DNA of 48,275 nucleotides from Candidatus Peribacteria bacterium (lineage in GTDB: Bacteria; Patescibacteriota; Gracilibacteria; Peribacterales; Peribacteraceae): contig JAHFJR010000004.1 of assembly GCA_023245775.1 (NCBI GenBank), positions 9,528-57,802 of the forward strand, written 5' to 3'. The notes under the pieces are model-generated. The model did no database searches. It was not told the DNA's origin and worked only from the letters and a program-made list of their open reading frames with translations. The number at the start of each line of letters is the position of its first letter. Within the stretch, counting starts at the first letter, position 1. The translations under genes were made by a program, and so were the position numbers. Positions 40,732 to 48,275 of this stretch are shown here, piece after piece.

Positions 40732-41514
40732 ATGATTGCTGACACGACTTCATCGGGACCGACAGGACCTCGCGAACAGCAAATCGTGGATCGCTGGCTG
40801 TTTCGTGATCGTGACAGTGTGGAGCAGAGGTTTGGTCTGGAGATGGATCGCATCCTCGAACTTCGCAAGTCCAAGGAGGGGCAGCGCGAGTTGATTCAGC
40901 GGATGAAGAAGGCAGATCCGTCCTTGAACGGCAATGTGAACGATGTACTGAGGCAGGTGGATAGAAATCTTGATCAATTGAACAAGAAGGAGAGTTTCCT
41001 TGGAAAGGTGGTGAAGCTGCCGTTGCGTGCGGTGCAGGCAGTGGGACGGACGATCAAGAAGCATCCGGTTCTGAGTGCGGTGGCAGGGATTGCGGCAATT
41101 ATTGCCCTTCTGTACTTCACTCCCGCACTTGCACCGACAGCGGGTGAGTATGGGAAGAAACTCATCGATGCCTTCAAATCTGTTCTTGGGAAATTGAACG
41201 TTCCCACCCCCGAGACGGCCGTCGATGCTGTAGCACAAGTTCCTGTAACCGGCGGATCTGTCAGTGAAGCTGTTGCCGAAGCCGCGACGGAGGCGGCGAA
41301 TAGTCCTTCTGCCATGGAATCGGCAGGGCGGCTCCTCAAGGAAGCTGCTCGTGAAAGTGGATTGGAGGGTGCCGCAAGCCAATTGTCTCCTGCAGCAGAA
41401 GAAGCTCTTCGTAGTGGTACTGCAGGTGCAGGTGCTGCAGCCAAGGAGTTGATGATGCCCGAAGTGGTTGATCCCTTGCAGCGGGCTCTTCGTGCATTGC
41501 CGCCGCTCGACTAA
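40732..41514 (+). CDS. Protein with one membrane segment, unknown
   Basis: 260 residues. Polar N-terminal half, one hydrophobic helix near residues 105-128 (VLSAVAGIAAIIALLYFTPALAPT) and an Ala/Ser/Glu-rich C-terminal half with many small residues, probably partly disordered. The ATG follows the preceding stop by 5 bp, so the two genes are likely one operon. No family recognised. Confidence 0.65.
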   Translation: MIADTTSSGPTGPREQQIVDRWLFRDRDSVEQRFGLEMDRILELRKSKEGQRELIQRMKKADPSLNGNVNDVLRQVDRNLDQLNKKESFLGKVVKLPLRAVQAVGRTIKKHPVLSAVAGIAAIIALLYFTPALAPTAGEYGKKLIDAFKSVLGKLNVPTPETAVDAVAQVPVTGGSVSEAVAEAATEAANSPSAMESAGRLLKEAARESGLEGAASQLSPAAEEALRSGTAGAGAAAKELMMPEVVDPLQRALRALPPLD

Positions 41515-41517
41515 AGC

Positions 41518-41546
41518 TTGTGAAAAGTTATATAATATGTTATAAT
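41518..41546 (+). promoter_or_regulatory. Promoter of the 1119-residue protein
   Basis: TTGTGA (41518-41523), 17-bp spacer, TATAAT (41541-41546); another TATAAT lies at 41531-41536. The ATG at 41558 is 11 nt from the second box, leaving about 5 nt of leader. Confidence 0.7.
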
Positions 41547-41557
41547 AACATAAAAGT

Positions 41558-44500
41558 ATGGCTGAAGATAAAGAACAACAGAGGAATCAACCGGGATCTC
41601 TCCATGATTCTCTCCGTCGGGAGCTTCAGGACAATCTTGTCTTCTCTGAATCTACAGCTGATTCTCTTGCCTATAACCACGCAGCGCTTGCAGTGAAGGC
41701 ATTCGCCGATCGTGGATTGAAGGCAGCTGAATCAGTGCAGAAAGAACTCGACAAGCAGAAGAAACTTGATGATGGCGATCCGCGCAGAATGCCCGAAGAC
41801 GAAGTGCGTGAGTACGAGGATATGATGACGCAGATCGAAACATGGGTGGTGACGCTGCCTGAGTTTCTTGCGCAGGCACGTGTCGTACAGACGGATCCAG
41901 CGGTACGGGAGCGACTCTGGGGAGTGTTTGATGTCATCAATGCAAGAGAGCAGTTTTTGACTCGCCTTGAGACCATGCGATTCATCGTCCTGAAGCACAG
42001 TCATCTGAATGATGCTTCTCCAAGGGACCATCGCGTTCCCGCAGAATTTTATGAACTTGCTGCGATTGCACGAGTCACATGGATGATCCGTCAGCATCTG
42101 ACGCTCCACTCCGAACTTGCTCCGGATTCGGGAGCGAAGAAAAATGATCCGGATTTGAAGAGCAGACGTGAGGTCTTTGCGAAGAATGTCGAGCAATTGT
42201 CTGATATGGAGGTCGAGGGGGGCTGGGAGGTCGAAGACGCCGATGTACGCCAGTATCGGGAATTGGATGCTTTTCTGATACAGAAATCTGCACTGCGATT
42301 CCGTCGTGATACAGATGTCGCTCGGGAGCAGCGCACTGCAGATTTTCAAGAGTTCTTCAGACAGGGTCGTATCAAGGTCAATGGTGTCATAGAGGTGGAT
42401 CCGAAGAGAGTTCTGAAGAAAGGTGATTCAGTGACGATACAGACGGTGTTCTCGCGCCAGACTGAAAGAGTCGGGGCGGAGATCGGATCAGCACGGCAGG
42501 AAGCAGATAGCGCGAGGAGCAGACTGAATGCTGAGCGCGTCACGCAAGGATTTCCGGCTGTGGAAAAATTCGCGTATACGCCGAATCAATCCTTCAATGC
42601 TTGGAAACGTCTTCTGACTGCATCGGCTCCGAATGAACGCCAGCGATACGCGAGACAATTCTCCGAGAGTGTCGGACAGTTTCGGGATGATTTTTTGCTG
42701 AAGGGAGCGCTGAAGGATTTTCGCAAGACGGCAACGGAGGAGAAAGACCGCATGATCAAGGATAACAAGAAGGCAAAAGGTTGGATCAAATTTTTTCTTT
42801 TCATCACAGGGGAGAAAGTGAGTGAGGAAGTCGCGGACCGTTTCACGACGCGTCCCGATGAATTTGAGCAGGTATTTCAGAGCACGATGCAGGAGATGGA
42901 GAAGGAGTTCGACGCAGCGGCCACTCCGGAGCGGATGCAAGCCTGTGAGGATCTTCTGCTCCAGCTTGATCTTCTTCAGAAAGGCCAACAGATCGATCTG
43001 AGTGTTCTGAATGTACACATCGATCGGTACTCCGAGATGTATCGGTCTTTCGGCAAAACGATTACGAGCTTGCAGGCGTGGCAGATACGGCAGAATGCCA
43101 TGAGGGTGGGTGGGGTGGACAAGCCCAACAATCTTGATCTTGTGACGAGGAGAGAGAACACGTCGACACTGCAGTCGCTCCGTACACTTGCTCCGTATGG
43201 CTCCTTCCAGCCGGCAGCTTATCTCGATGAAGAAGGCCGCATCATCCTCATCAAGAAAGATCCACCGAAGGGACTTCTCGGTCATGGTTTGGAATTCGGA
43301 AAGATCGCTGCTGCGGGTGGAGCTGGAGCCATTCTCATGGAGATGTTTGCACGCATGCCGTTCCTTCAGAGCATTCCCGGTTTCCGGATTCTTGTGAGTC
43401 GCATCGCTGCACCTGTAGCGCTTGCCGAAGGTTCTCTGAAGCTGAATGAAGAGATGACGCGTCAACTACGTGCGGAAATCGCCGCTCGTAATATTGAACA
43501 GATGATGGAAACATTGCAGGCGCTTCAGAAGAATCAGAAAAATTTTTCCGTGGATCAGCGCATTCAGCTTGCGACGGAACTTACGCCGAAGTTACGTTCC
43601 GATCTGGTGATTTTGCTCACTGCTGCTCTGCGCCTGTCACCGACGGCTCAGCGAGCGGACATAGTACTCGAGGCGCATATCTATACCAATCAAGTGTTGA
43701 GTGCCTTTGGTCTACCTCCGCTCAGTATTTTGAATTCTGGTCAGATTCCTGAAAGCGTTGACGCGCTGAAAAAGCAGATTCTGAGTCAGGGTTACAAGGT
43801 CGCAACGATTTCGCCTGAAGTTCGGCAGTACATCGAAATGGTGGCACAGGACAAGAGTTTGGAACCTGATGATTTGGAAAAGATCCGCCAGGATTTTTTG
43901 AAGCTTAGGCAGTCAATCGAGGGAGGGAAGGGCGATCCGGTTGCAGGTTTGCAGCGTGGTCTGTTGCCTTCCCGCACTCTTGACCGTCAGGGGAAAGCTT
44001 CCCTTCTTAAGGAAATGCAGACTGTTCGCGATTCCAAGAATTTTGAGCAAAATAAACTATCATCTTCTTTGGATCATTTTGGTTCCAATGAGCAGGAGCG
44101 CATACAAACTTCTTACCACATCGCAGGAAGCATTTTCCATGTGTTTCAACGGCTGAAGAAAATGGATGACATGTTGAAACGTGAAAAGAAACGTGAGGTC
44201 AGCAGAAAGGATATCGATCCGATCCGAAGGTTCTCTTTCACGCAGCGGGGCCCCCTTGAATTGGTGAGAGGCGGGAAGGATACGTTCAATCTTCTTGAAA
44301 CCGAACTCGAGTTGAAGAAGATCATGGGCGAATACACGGTGGCAGATATTCTTGCAGCCTCTCGTCTGATAGCTTCGAATCCTCCTTCGGATGAAGTGCT
44401 GGCTCGAGAGTGGCTTCGGGATGCTTCTTTTACTGGTAACCGTTTCCAGACACAGTTTCTCTCGCAGCGTTTTGGGGATAAGGCAACCCGCAAGAGTTTT

Positions 44501-44917
44501 GCCGATACACTTCTGACAGAATGGAACGAGGTCTACGACTACTATGAGCGTGGCGGTCTGACTGCTGCGTATGATGCGACCAAGGAAGTGAATCTCACGA
44601 GGTTTGATCGTTTCGGTTTCCGCTTATTCAAGCTACCCGGTGAGTATTGGATGGTGATCAAACCTGATGTATTCGAAGGTGCATCCACAGGGGGACTCCT
44701 TCTTGAGATCGGTGAAAACTCCGGAAAGGGTGATGGACGTTCTGTTCATAGAGGCGAAGTGATCGTCAATGGCAAGAAGTCGATCATGAGTCCGGAGACT
44801 CCTGAGTTGCAGATTGATTCTTCGCAGTTGTTTCCGGGTGCCAAGATCTCCATCAATGATGGGGATGGGAATCCTCTCGTGAAGGATGTGCCTCTCCTCG
44901 TTGATCCGAGAGAGTAG
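41558..44917 (+). CDS. Giant helical protein with S4-like segment, unknown
   Basis: 1119 residues. Mostly charged helices. Residues about 238-295 (FFRQGRIKVNGVIEVDPKRVLKKGDSVTI) look like an S4-type RNA-binding motif, with the 'G.v.VNG.....p...l..GD.v' pattern. A hydrophobic pair lies near 575-630 (AAAGGAGAILMEMFARMPFL and later). A second short VNG segment (GEVIVNGKKS) lies near the C-terminus. No signal peptide. The rest is unrecognised; whether the S4 resemblance means RNA binding is not shown. Confidence 0.7.
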   Translation: MAEDKEQQRNQPGSLHDSLRRELQDNLVFSESTADSLAYNHAALAVKAFADRGLKAAESVQKELDKQKKLDDGDPRRMPEDEVREYEDMMTQIETWVVTLPEFLAQARVVQTDPAVRERLWGVFDVINAREQFLTRLETMRFIVLKHSHLNDASPRDHRVPAEFYELAAIARVTWMIRQHLTLHSELAPDSGAKKNDPDLKSRREVFAKNVEQLSDMEVEGGWEVEDADVRQYRELDAFLIQKSALRFRRDTDVAREQRTADFQEFFRQGRIKVNGVIEVDPKRVLKKGDSVTIQTVFSRQTERVGAEIGSARQEADSARSRLNAERVTQGFPAVEKFAYTPNQSFNAWKRLLTASAPNERQRYARQFSESVGQFRDDFLLKGALKDFRKTATEEKDRMIKDNKKAKGWIKFFLFITGEKVSEEVADRFTTRPDEFEQVFQSTMQEMEKEFDAAATPERMQACEDLLLQLDLLQKGQQIDLSVLNVHIDRYSEMYRSFGKTITSLQAWQIRQNAMRVGGVDKPNNLDLVTRRENTSTLQSLRTLAPYGSFQPAAYLDEEGRIILIKKDPPKGLLGHGLEFGKIAAAGGAGAILMEMFARMPFLQSIPGFRILVSRIAAPVALAEGSLKLNEEMTRQLRAEIAARNIEQMMETLQALQKNQKNFSVDQRIQLATELTPKLRSDLVILLTAALRLSPTAQRADIVLEAHIYTNQVLSAFGLPPLSILNSGQIPESVDALKKQILSQGYKVATISPEVRQYIEMVAQDKSLEPDDLEKIRQDFLKLRQSIEGGKGDPVAGLQRGLLPSRTLDRQGKASLLKEMQTVRDSKNFEQNKLSSSLDHFGSNEQERIQTSYHIAGSIFHVFQRLKKMDDMLKREKKREVSRKDIDPIRRFSFTQRGPLELVRGGKDTFNLLETELELKKIMGEYTVADILAASRLIASNPPSDEVLAREWLRDASFTGNRFQTQFLSQRFGDKATRKSFADTLLTEWNEVYDYYERGGLTAAYDATKEVNLTRFDRFGFRLFKLPGEYWMVIKPDVFEGASTGGLLLEIGENSGKGDGRSVHRGEVIVNGKKSIMSPETPELQIDSSQLFPGAKISINDGDGNPLVKDVPLLVDPRE

Positions 44918-44991
44918 TTTTGTATGAGTCCCATTTAGGAAATATCGCATCTGCTCGCTTTTTTTTGACGGATCCCTAGGATAGGCAAGCA

Positions 44992-46812
44992 ATGCCCATC
45001 CGCAATTTCTGCATCATCGCGCACATCGATCACGGCAAGTCCACGCTGAGCGATCGCATGATCGAGAAGACCGGCACGCTCCAGAAGCGTCAGATGAAGG
45101 ATCAGTTGCTCGATTCCATGGACCTCGAGCGCGAGCGCGGCATCACGATCAAATTGACGCCGGTCCGCATGCAGTGGAACGGCGTCGAACTGAATCTCAT
45201 CGACACGCCCGGTCATACGGATTTCCGCTACGAAGTCAGTCGCTCGCTCGCCGCCTGCGAAGGCGCGATCCTCCTCGTTGATGCGTCGCAGGGCATTCAG
45301 GCTCAGACATTGGCGGTCCTCTACATGGCGATGGAACACGATCTCGTGATCATCCCCGTGCTCAATAAAATCGATCTCCCCGCTGCGGACCCCGAGCGCG
45401 TATCGGGCGAAGTCATCAAGATGCTCGGATGCAGGAAGGAAGATATTTTCAGGATTTCCGCGAAGGAGGGGACGGGGGTGGAGGCAGTGTTGCAAGCGGT
45501 GATTGATCGCATTCCGGAGCCGAAAAAAAGCGTAGGCGGACAGCAGGGAGACGCACGCGCCCTCATCTTCGATGCGGTGATGGATGAGTACCGCGGGGCC
45601 GTTGCGTACGTACGGGTGGTCGATGGCCAATTCAAGAAAGGCTTGAGGGCACATCTCCTCGGTTCGAAAGTCGATTTCGAAGTGCAGGACACAGGGTACT
45701 TCGCGCCCAAGTATTGCTCGGATGCACTTCTATCGGAGGGGCAAATCGGTTACATCGTCACGGGACTCAAAGACGTCGGACAGGCGCGTGTCGGTGATAC
45801 AATTGCGACGTCCGAGTCTTCTCAGCAACTGCCGGGATATGCCAAGGTGCAACCGATGGTGTTTGCCGGTCTGTACCCCACCGAGGCCGACGAGTATCCC
45901 AAGCTCCGTGATTCCCTCGAGAAGCTCTCTCTCAATGACGCCGCACTCGATGTCAGTTACGAACACAATACGGCACTCGGAAACGGCTTCCGCTGCGGTT
46001 TCCTCGGCCTCCTGCACCTTGACATCATTCAGGAGCGCCTCGAGCGCGAGTACGATTGTGATCTCGTGATCACGGCTCCGAGCGTGCTCTACGAAGTGAC
46101 ACTGAAGGCTGCCAGTCCTGCTTCCGTCGTGCGTGCGAGTCTCCTCAAGATCGATGATCCGACGACCGCGCTCATCAGCAATCCGTCAGAGATGCCAGAT
46201 CCCACGTTCATCGAGGAAATTCGCGAACCGTGGGTGAAGCTGGAGATCGTCTGTCGGCAGCAGGACATAGGACCCAGCATGCAGCTGGTGCAGGAACGTC
46301 GGGGCATCTATCTTTCCCTCGAGTACATCGATGCGGATCGCGCGATCCTCCACTTCGAGGTGCCGCTTGCGAGTATCGTGCTCGACTTCTTTGACAAGTT
46401 GAAATCCGCAACATCGGGGTATGCCTCACTCAGCTACGAACACCTCGGATACAGACTGGGCGAACTGGTGAAGATGGACATTCTTCTGCTCGGCGAGCCG
46501 ACGGATGCGCTCAGTGTGATCCTGCATCGAGATGAAGCGCGTTTGGTTGGCGATAAGATCTGCAAGCAACTCAAGGAAGTGATCCCGAAGGCTCAGTTCC
46601 AGATCCCGATCCAGGCCGCGATCGGTGGAAAGATCATTGCACGCGAAACCATCGCTGCGTATCGCAAGGATGTGACGGGATACTTGTATGGCGGAGACCG
46701 TAGCCGCAAAGACAAACTTCTGGACAAGCAGAAGCGCGGCAAGAAACGTATGAAGCAGATGGGCAGGATCACGCTCACACAGGAGGCGTTTTTGGCAGTA
46801 CTGGAGCGTTAA
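44992..46812 (+). CDS. lepA: Elongation factor 4 (LepA)
   Basis: 606 residues. Ribosome-bound GTPase that helps stalled or badly translocated ribosomes. G1 AHIDHGKSTLSDR, G3 DTPGHTDF, G4 NKIDLP; the C-terminal LepA domain ends in KRGKKRMKQMGRITLTQEAF. The length matches the family. Its stop is followed by a palindrome separating it from a convergent gene. A TAGGAT box lies 9 nt before the ATG. Confidence 0.96.
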   Translation: MPIRNFCIIAHIDHGKSTLSDRMIEKTGTLQKRQMKDQLLDSMDLERERGITIKLTPVRMQWNGVELNLIDTPGHTDFRYEVSRSLAACEGAILLVDASQGIQAQTLAVLYMAMEHDLVIIPVLNKIDLPAADPERVSGEVIKMLGCRKEDIFRISAKEGTGVEAVLQAVIDRIPEPKKSVGGQQGDARALIFDAVMDEYRGAVAYVRVVDGQFKKGLRAHLLGSKVDFEVQDTGYFAPKYCSDALLSEGQIGYIVTGLKDVGQARVGDTIATSESSQQLPGYAKVQPMVFAGLYPTEADEYPKLRDSLEKLSLNDAALDVSYEHNTALGNGFRCGFLGLLHLDIIQERLEREYDCDLVITAPSVLYEVTLKAASPASVVRASLLKIDDPTTALISNPSEMPDPTFIEEIREPWVKLEIVCRQQDIGPSMQLVQERRGIYLSLEYIDADRAILHFEVPLASIVLDFFDKLKSATSGYASLSYEHLGYRLGELVKMDILLLGEPTDALSVILHRDEARLVGDKICKQLKEVIPKAQFQIPIQAAIGGKIIARETIAAYRKDVTGYLYGGDRSRKDKLLDKQKRGKKRMKQMGRITLTQEAFLAVLER

Positions 46813-46821
46813 GATGATTTT

Positions 46822-46860
46822 GTAGGGGCACAACGAATCGAGATTCGTTGTGCCCCCTAC
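46822..46860. terminator. Long palindrome between convergent genes
   Basis: GGGGCACAACGAATC (46825-46839) and GATTCGTTGTGCCCC, with a 2-nt centre and outer GTA/TAC, form a near-perfect stem of 15-18 bp. No T-run follows, so it may be a repeat that also acts as a bidirectional terminator. Confidence 0.6.
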
Positions 46861-47555
46861 TCTTCTCCGTTCGTTGATTGCTGTTCCTCTTTCAGCTTCG
46901 AAAAATACCTCTCCATCACCTCCATGTGCGGTTCGATGACGTCCTGCAAAATTTTGATCGTGAGTGGTTGAAGCTGTTCGAAGGGAATTGGACGTTCGAC
47001 AATGTCGAAGAATGCGACGAGGACGAATGTCGAAAGTTGCAGCACCGTTCCATCGATATTGCCTTCATCGACCATCAGCTTCGAGAGGATTTTTTCCGTG
47101 TCCGTGCTCATGACGAGGCTGAGGCGCGAGATCCAGAGCAAAATTTTGCTGCGGATTTCTGGTGACAGACCGTCATCGTGGTTCCTCAGGCTGCTTGGAA
47201 TCTTTGGGAGGTCCAGGACGATCTTGTGCTCTAAGATATAGTCTTCAACGGCTTCTCTCGAAGGCTCATGCATGAGGGAGAGCAGTGCCAAGATGAAGAC
47301 CGACGGGCAGTCGCGCGCGGCGAGTCGCGATATCAGTTGGAACAAATGTGTGAATCGATCATCTCCAAGAAACTGCTTGATCGTCTGTGCCACCCGATCG
47401 TCGCGCTTCTTTGCCTTCTTCTCTTCTTGCGCCATCTGCTTTCCCTGTGCTTGCGACTGTGCGAATTGCTCTTTCGCCTGTTCGGACACTTTCTCGCCTG
47501 CTGTCCCTCCACTCTCGCCAGGTGTGAATGACTCTGGTCCGGAAAATTCGGGCAT
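46857..47555 (-). CDS. Helical protein, unknown
   Basis: About 232 residues from the ATG giving MPEFSGPESF; TTG at 47582 would add nine residues. The first 60 residues are polar, Gln/Glu/Lys-rich and probably coiled or disordered; the rest is helical (about 75-230) with no membrane span. No family recognised. TATCCT lies about 6 nt before the ATG on the minus strand. It lies downstream of rplI on the same strand. Confidence 0.6.
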   Translation of the reverse strand: MPEFSGPESFTPGESGGTAGEKVSEQAKEQFAQSQAQGKQMAQEEKKAKKRDDRVAQTIKQFLGDDRFTHLFQLISRLAARDCPSVFILALLSLMHEPSREAVEDYILEHKIVLDLPKIPSSLRNHDDGLSPEIRSKILLWISRLSLVMSTDTEKILSKLMVDEGNIDGTVLQLSTFVLVAFFDIVERPIPFEQLQPLTIKILQDVIEPHMEVMERYFSKLKEEQQSTNGEE

Positions 47556-47620
47556 GGGTGCAGGATAACGGGGAAATTCCAAATAGGGAATGCCAAGGTA
47601 TCTCTTCTCTGGGTGGAAAT

Positions 47621-48079
47621 TTATTTCGCAGTTTCCCCTTCCTTGACGACCTCTACGTCCATTGTGATTACTTGAGCGCCGACGGTGAGCTGGACTGAGT
47701 GTTTTCCGAGTGTCTTGATGGGTGCGGAGATCTTCACCGAGCTCTCGGGGATCTCTGTGGCATGCTCCTTCTTGATCGCTTCGGAAATCGCGGCTGGTGA
47801 AATGGCGGCGTACAACTTGCCAGTTTTACTGACTTTTCCAGTGAGGTGAATGACTTTTCCGCCGAGGGCGATGCTGAGGGAGGACTGCAGTTGTCTCTCC
47901 TGCTCGCGCTCGAGGGCGCGTTGCTTGATCTGCTCGGCATAGCGCTTGCGTACATTGGGTGTCACGACCAGTGCTTTGCGGCTTGGCAGCAGGTGATTCA
48001 AGGCAAAACCGCTCTTCACGACGATGAGGTCGTTCTTCTTACCGATGCCGAGGATATCTGTGAGGAGGAGAACTTCCAT
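47621..48079 (-). CDS. rplI: 50S ribosomal protein L9
   Basis: 152 residues. N-terminal domain MEVLLLTDILGIGKKNDLIVVKSGFALNHLLPSRKAL binds 23S rRNA; a long connecting helix (about 45-75) leads to the C-terminal domain. Some CPR lineages lack L9, so its presence helps to place the organism. A promoter is visible about 45 nt upstream. Confidence 0.95.
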   Translation of the reverse strand: MEVLLLTDILGIGKKNDLIVVKSGFALNHLLPSRKALVVTPNVRKRYAEQIKQRALEREQERQLQSSLSIALGGKVIHLTGKVSKTGKLYAAISPAAISEAIKKEHATEIPESSVKISAPIKTLGKHSVQLTVGAQVITMDVEVVKEGETAK

Positions 48080-48123
48080 GATGAGACCGCTTGGCGGCCG
48101 TGTGCTGGCCTACAAGCCGGAGG

Positions 48124-48152
48124 ATCATAGGCAAACTTCAAAGAAAGCACAA
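48124..48152 (-). promoter_or_regulatory. Putative rplI promoter
   Basis: On the minus strand TTGTGC (48147-48152), 17-bp spacer, TATGAT (48124-48129). The predicted leader is about 37 nt. The rest of the window to 48275 holds no recognised gene. Confidence 0.55.
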
Positions 48153-48275
48153 GGGGCGATATGTCTCACCGCAAATGTGACAACTGATCGGAATATTGGC
48201 TTGGGGACATCATAGACAAGGAGAGATGGGGTTGCACGTTGTTATAGAGATCAAGGAATTTCCTGATCTGTTCCT

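Noticed and set aside
42488..43465. 325-residue minus-strand frame inside the giant gene
   Set aside because: Antisense to a 1119-codon frame with its own promoter.

Overview
The window reads as a chromosomal segment of a bacterium of the Candidate Phyla Radiation (Patescibacteria), most like the Peregrinibacteria/Peribacteria. I infer this from the gene set: a VirB2-like pilin pair and a VirB6/TrbL-like membrane protein, very large unrecognised helical proteins, a TGS-less ThrS, and many short membrane proteins. UGA is used as an ordinary stop, which argues against Gracilibacteria and Absconditabacteria. GC is roughly 50-55% in core genes, with AT-rich patches. No rRNA, CRISPR array, transposase or prophage was seen.

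Layout. 1-2.9 kb: 3' part of an HTTM-like membrane protein, a PRC-barrel-like protein, two tandem VirB2-like pilins and a membrane protein. 3-9 kb: truB, tRNA-Lys, a large GT-C-like membrane protein, a Sel1 lipoprotein, a tiny acidic protein, an orphan starch-synthase-like half domain and a 5'-3' exonuclease. 9.1-13.6 kb: ftsA-ftsZ, an S23-type four-helix gene bracketed by inverted octamers, dut, and an AbiEii-type gene pair sitting between two copies of the dut 3' end. 13.6-20 kb (minus strand): a 1479-residue protein with an HETGH motif, a PH-like membrane protein, a ComF-like phosphoribosyltransferase, hicBA and tRNA-Val. 20.2-29.2 kb: rseP-dnaA, a small Tat-type lipoprotein, thrS, an lgt homologue with an altered catalytic signature, three membrane proteins and eno. 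29.2-34.7 kb: queC and queE (minus), tRNA-Pro, an NrnA-like DHH phosphoesterase and infB. 34.7-48.3 kb: a helical membrane protein and the VirB6-like protein (minus), a winged-helix protein, rplS, a CsaB-like pyruvyl transferase, three unrecognised proteins up to 1119 residues, lepA, then a hypothetical gene and rplI (minus).

Functionally the window mixes housekeeping genes (division, replication initiation, translation, tRNA modification, glycolysis) with envelope genes and at least two toxin-antitoxin-like modules.

The most unusual signals lie outside ordinary genes. (1) Short tandem arrays of period 7, 8 or 9, with a different word at each site, precede several start codons; they are pyrimidine-rich toward the gene and often have a purine-rich partner half. 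(2) Several good -10 boxes lie only 4-11 nt from a start codon, implying leaderless mRNAs; most other starts have pyrimidine-rich leaders and no Shine-Dalgarno. (3) A palindromic element appears to be inserted in frame inside eno. (4) An 82-bp direct repeat of the dut 3' end flanks a toxin-antitoxin-like pair. (5) Nested palindromes with shared GCCTGYC-type cores occur in three intergenic regions.
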